Assembly: GCA_002360455.1 (NCBI GenBank)
Contig: DEQQ01000083.1
Coordinates: 1 to 48,794 of the forward strand
Length of the DNA stretch: 48,794 bases
Direction: 5' to 3'
From: Saprospiraceae bacterium UBA3362
GTDB taxonomy: Bacteria; Bacteroidota; Bacteroidia; Chitinophagales; Saprospiraceae
The notes below the pieces were generated by a model that saw nothing but the letters and a program-made list of their open reading frames with translations, did not search any database and had not been told where the DNA came from. How positions within the stretch are numbered: position 1 is the first letter of the stretch; each line of letters opens with the position of its first letter. A program made the position numbers and the translations under genes. Positions 45,383 to 48,794 of this stretch are shown here, one piece after another.

Positions 45383-45529
45383 ATCAACTTATGAGAAAAA
45401 AGTTTCCTTAAGCTTGTTGATCTCCGTCTTTAGGGCATTTTAAGCAAGTAAAAATGCTGAGTTCTGCTTTAAGAAAGGAACCGCAATCCCACAAAATTGA
45501 TGTTTCTTTGCAAAAAATTTAAAGATCAA

Positions 45530-46828
45530 ATGGGCAAAAATGTTTTAGTCCTTGGTTCCGGAGGCAGAGAACATGCCATATGTCAAGCTATTGCAAAAAG
45601 TCCCTTATTAGGCAAACTTTATATTGCACCGGGAAATCCGGGTACCGCTTCCTTAGGAGAAAATATTGATGTGTCTCCTGAAGATTTCCCCAAAGTCATT
45701 GAACTAATAGATAAAAGAGAAATTCAGATTCTCATTTGTGGACCAGAGGCTCCTTTGGCTTTGGGACTCATGGATAATGTTGAAGATTTTTTTTCTTCAA
45801 AAGAAAATAAACCCGTTTTAATAGGACCTAAACAATTCGCAGCCCAACTGGAAAGCAGTAAGCAATTTGCAAAAGAGTTTCTATTCAGACATCATATTCC
45901 TACAGCAGCATACAAAAGCTTTGACCAAACTCAACTTCAAGAGGCAATAGAATTTATTGAGCAGATGACTCCTCCGATTGTTCTTAAAGCAGATGGATTG
46001 GCCGCAGGAAAAGGAGTGCTCATCTGCCATGACCATTTGGAAGCCTGTGAAGAGTTAAGTCAAATGCTCAACGGCAAGTTTGGTGCGGCTTCAGAAAAAG
46101 TAGTTATAGAAGAATTTTTAAGTGGAATAGAATTTTCCATTTTTGCTTTGACCAATGGCAAAGATTATATTTTATTGCCTGAGGCCAAGGATTACAAACG
46201 AATTGGAGAAGGAGATACTGGTCTTAATACAGGAGGCATGGGTGCGGTTTCACCTGTTCCTTTTGTTAGTCCGGAGCTCAAACAAAAAGTTATCCAAAAC
46301 ATTATTGAACCCACAATCAATGGTCTCCAAAAAGATAATATCGAGTACTGTGGCTTTATTTTCTTCGGATTAATTTTAGTCGGTAATGAACCTTTTGTTA
46401 TAGAATATAATTGTCGTCTGGGTGATCCTGAAACCGAAGCCATTTTACCAAGAATCGAAACAGATCTATTGGCTTTGTGTAACGAAATTCATACTGATAC
46501 TTTTGGTCGTCAAAATCTCAATATCTCAGATCAACATTCTGCGGTTATCGTATTGGCAAGCGGAGGTTATCCTGAATTTTTTCAAAAAGGAATTTCAATA
46601 CAATTGCCAGAGCAAACAGAAGGAACTGTATTTCATTCGGGAACCAAACTAAAAGAGAGAGGACTGATCACTTCCGGCGGGCGTGTGTTTGCAGTAAATG
46701 CCTTAGGAAATCATCCACAAGTAGCTCTTCAAAAAGCGAATTCAATGGCAGAGCAAATTCACTTTGAGGGAAAATATTTTAGAAAAGATATTGGACTTGA
46801 TTTACAACACCTATGGAACTCAAAGTAA
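45530..46828 (+). CDS. purD: Phosphoribosylamine-glycine ligase (GAR synthetase)
   Basis: ATG 45530 gives 432 aa starting MGKNVLVLGSGGREHAICQA, the usual family start. An in-frame TTG at 45497 would add 11 residues with no family support. The enzyme couples 5-phosphoribosylamine and glycine with ATP, the second step of purine synthesis. ATP-grasp features are VLKADGLAAGKGVLIC, VVIEEFLSGIEFSIFALTNG, LPEAKDYKRIGEGDTGLNTG, GGMGAVSPVPF, and EYNCRLGDPETE with its metal-binding Glu and Asn. The gene overlaps murF-alr by 16 nt. Confidence 0.96.
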   Translation: MGKNVLVLGSGGREHAICQAIAKSPLLGKLYIAPGNPGTASLGENIDVSPEDFPKVIELIDKREIQILICGPEAPLALGLMDNVEDFFSSKENKPVLIGPKQFAAQLESSKQFAKEFLFRHHIPTAAYKSFDQTQLQEAIEFIEQMTPPIVLKADGLAAGKGVLICHDHLEACEELSQMLNGKFGAASEKVVIEEFLSGIEFSIFALTNGKDYILLPEAKDYKRIGEGDTGLNTGGMGAVSPVPFVSPELKQKVIQNIIEPTINGLQKDNIEYCGFIFFGLILVGNEPFVIEYNCRLGDPETEAILPRIETDLLALCNEIHTDTFGRQNLNISDQHSAVIVLASGGYPEFFQKGISIQLPEQTEGTVFHSGTKLKERGLITSGGRVFAVNALGNHPQVALQKANSMAEQIHFEGKYFRKDIGLDLQHLWNSK

Positions 46829-48794
46829 ATGAAATTGCCCAAGCGCTTGGAATAAATCAATCTGAGGGCCTTATAGAAAATGAATCCTTCATTCGCTATG
46901 TGAGTATTGATAGTAGGTACATCTTATCTCCACAAGAAACACTGTTTGTTGCTTTACAAGGGGCTCATCAGGATGGTCATGATTTTATACCTCAATTGAT
47001 TCAAAAAGGAGTTAGATATTTTTTGGTAAACAGAAAAATGAAATTGGAAAATGCTCATTTTTTTTACGCTGAAAATGTTCTCGATTCTCTCCAAACATTG
47101 GCTTCGTTTTATAGACAAAAATTTTCTATACCTGTAATTGGAATTACAGGAAGTAATGGCAAAACAATTGTCAAAGAATGGTTGAGTGAATTATTAAACA
47201 CTAAATTTCATGTATTCAAAACTCCAAAATCCTATAATTCTCAAATAGGTGTTGCTCTATCCATTTTCCAAATGGAATCCACTCATCAAATTGCCATATT
47301 AGAAGCCGGAGTATCAAGAACCAATGAGATGGAAAAATTAGCACAAATGATCAAACCGACTCACTGTATTCTAACCAATATCGGAGATGCACACGACACA
47401 GGTTTTTTAAATCGGAATGAAAAACTCAAAGAAAAATTGAAATTGGCAAATCAAGCTCAATATTTGATTACCAATGATTCTAATATCCAAACTTTGCATC
47501 CTGATCAGCAAGTCATTTGTTGGGGAAAACCCAATAGCCATTTTCCTTTTTTTCAACAAAAAACAAAACAGAATTCTACCCAATTGATTTTCAGTTTTCG
47601 TGAGAGAGATTACAATTTTGATCTTCCATTTACGGATAGAGCCGGTATAGAAAATGCAACACATGCCATAATGACAGCGCTTTTATTCAATTGTAATGTC
47701 AAGTCCATACAAGAAAAACTCAATCGTTTTAAATCCCTACCCATGAGGATGGAACAGATTGAAGGAGATCAAAATTGTATTATTATTAATGACAGCTACA
47801 GCCTTGATCTCCAATCTCTGAGCTTGGCACTTCAATTTTTGGATCAACAAAATAAAATGCTATCCAAAACAATTGTGATTTCAGATCCGGCTGAGCTTGA
47901 TTGGACTATTCAAGATTGGAAAAAAATAGCGCAACTTTTACTATTTCATCAGATAAGGAAACTCATCTACATTGGCGTTCAAATAAAACCCTACTTAAGC
48001 TTGTTCAACGGAATCACTGTATTAAGATTTGATTCTACTCAAGAATTCATAGAACAAATAGATCGATGTCGTTTTAATCATGAAATTATTTTGGTCAAAG
48101 CGGCAAGAAAATTTGCTTTAGAAAAATTTGTAAAAGAATTTGCTGCTTCACAACATGATTGCATTTTAGAAATTGATTTGAAAGCTGTAGTTCATAATTT
48201 GAATTTTTATAAAAAATTTATCTCTCCGTCCACCAAAACTATGGCCGTAGTCAAGGCCGCAGCCTATGGAACAGGAGCTTATGAAATGGCAGCTTTGATG
48301 GAATTCAAACAGGTGGATTATCTTGCTGTAGCCTACCCGGACGAAGGCTTATATCTGAGAAAAAAAGGAATCCAATTGCCTATTATGGTTATGAATACCG
48401 GGCTTTGCGATTATAAAATTTTGGCAGAAAATAAACTAGAACCCGAAATTTTTTCCATTGACCAGTTGAATACTTTAGTTGATTTTATTAAACAAGAAAA
48501 TCATCCATTTCCAATCCATCTCAAATTGGATACAGGCATGCATCGTTTAGGGATTCAAAAAAATGAAATTGGAGCCCTGATCGAAATTCTGCAATCTAAT
48601 TCCAATCTAATTATAAAAAGTATTTTTACCCACCTGTCTGCCGGCGATCTCCCAAGCTATGATGAATTTACTAGACTACAGCTGGACCAATTCAAATCAA
48701 TGGCAAATCAAATTACAAAATATTGTCCTACAACTCCAATATTGCATGCATTAAGTACAAACTCCATTGCAAGATGGAAAAACGATCAAATGGA
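46813..48794 (+). CDS. murF-alr: Bifunctional MurF ligase / alanine racemase fusion (3' end outside window)
   Basis: ATG 46813 overlaps purD by 16 nt, and the frame is open to the window edge (660 codons visible). The N-terminal ~450 residues are MurF: MELKVNEIAQALGI, then P-loop GITGSNGKTIVKEWL (~108), TPKSYNSQIGVALSIF, EAGVSRTNEMEKLA and IINDSYSLDLQSLSLAL. After a short linker, alanine racemase begins with EIDLKAVVHNLNFYKKF and MAVVKAAAYGTGAYEMA, whose Lys is the PLP site, followed by KLDTGMHRLG. MurF adds D-Ala-D-Ala to the UDP-MurNAc-tripeptide, and Alr makes D-Ala. This fusion is known in Bacteroidota. The C-terminal third of Alr is cut off. Confidence 0.94.
   Translation, partial: MELKVNEIAQALGINQSEGLIENESFIRYVSIDSRYILSPQETLFVALQGAHQDGHDFIPQLIQKGVRYFLVNRKMKLENAHFFYAENVLDSLQTLASFYRQKFSIPVIGITGSNGKTIVKEWLSELLNTKFHVFKTPKSYNSQIGVALSIFQMESTHQIAILEAGVSRTNEMEKLAQMIKPTHCILTNIGDAHDTGFLNRNEKLKEKLKLANQAQYLITNDSNIQTLHPDQQVICWGKPNSHFPFFQQKTKQNSTQLIFSFRERDYNFDLPFTDRAGIENATHAIMTALLFNCNVKSIQEKLNRFKSLPMRMEQIEGDQNCIIINDSYSLDLQSLSLALQFLDQQNKMLSKTIVISDPAELDWTIQDWKKIAQLLLFHQIRKLIYIGVQIKPYLSLFNGITVLRFDSTQEFIEQIDRCRFNHEIILVKAARKFALEKFVKEFAASQHDCILEIDLKAVVHNLNFYKKFISPSTKTMAVVKAAAYGTGAYEMAALMEFKQVDYLAVAYPDEGLYLRKKGIQLPIMVMNTGLCDYKILAENKLEPEIFSIDQLNTLVDFIKQENHPFPIHLKLDTGMHRLGIQKNEIGALIEILQSNSNLIIKSIFTHLSAGDLPSYDEFTRLQLDQFKSMANQITKYCPTTPILHALSTNSIARWKNDQM

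Overview
This AT-rich window comes from a Bacteroidota chromosome, most likely a Saprospiraceae/Saprospirales-type bacterium. That placement is inferred from gene content: lipoproteins with Bacteroidota-style lipoboxes, ASPIC/UnbV and FG-GAP/VCBS propeller proteins, HYR-domain surface proteins, DUF4783, HYC_CC_PP, RemB/Wzi-like and DUF4956 families, a fused MurF-alanine racemase, and TAnnTTTG promoter elements. No rRNA, tRNA, CRISPR array, transposase or prophage was seen.

Layout. (1) 1-2897, minus: a giant secreted P-domain/HYR protein, cut by the left edge, preceded by a small secreted protein. (2) 3521-19944: a surface-lipoprotein block. One ~1100-aa double-propeller lipoprotein with its own promoter lies on the plus strand. 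It converges on a five-gene minus-strand operon of three paralogous ~1100-aa lipoproteins, a CRTAC1-type lipoprotein and an FKBP-type prolyl isomerase lipoprotein. (3) 20184-23132, plus: a probable metal-handling cluster with a HYC_CC_PP-like protein, an outer-membrane barrel, a periplasmic protein with two heavy-metal-associated domains, and an NHL-propeller lipoprotein. (4) 23279-32311: RmuC, pirin, a 2-oxoacid dehydrogenase E2 (SucB type), a membrane protein, an unknown secreted protein, LpxK, a RemB/Wzi-like barrel with a TTG start, and an FAH-family enzyme. (5) 32371-34390, minus: an ECF sigma factor overlapping a membrane-anchored partner that ends in a beta-rich domain. (6) 34814-37762, plus: a lipoprotein, DUF4956, DUF2490 and MFS operon. 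(7) 37899-40610, minus: a DUF898, M48 peptidase and RDD operon with a clear terminator. (8) 40789-48794: PanC, a DEAD-box helicase, a DUF4783 protein, class I fructose-bisphosphate aldolase, PurD and the start of MurF-Alr.

How the genes work together. The left 20 kb is devoted to the cell surface: large Ca-binding-type propellers and an adhesin-like protein, with an isomerase that could help fold them. The right half is mostly housekeeping metabolism and envelope maintenance.

The most unusual signal is a family of about 90-nt intergenic elements, present three times (24847-24934 plus; 27628-27721 minus; 43513-43603 minus). Each has three short hairpins in the same order. Short linker blocks are conserved, but the stems differ between copies while staying perfectly paired. 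This indicates selection on, or spread of, a nucleic-acid structure, and I do not recognise it as a named element.
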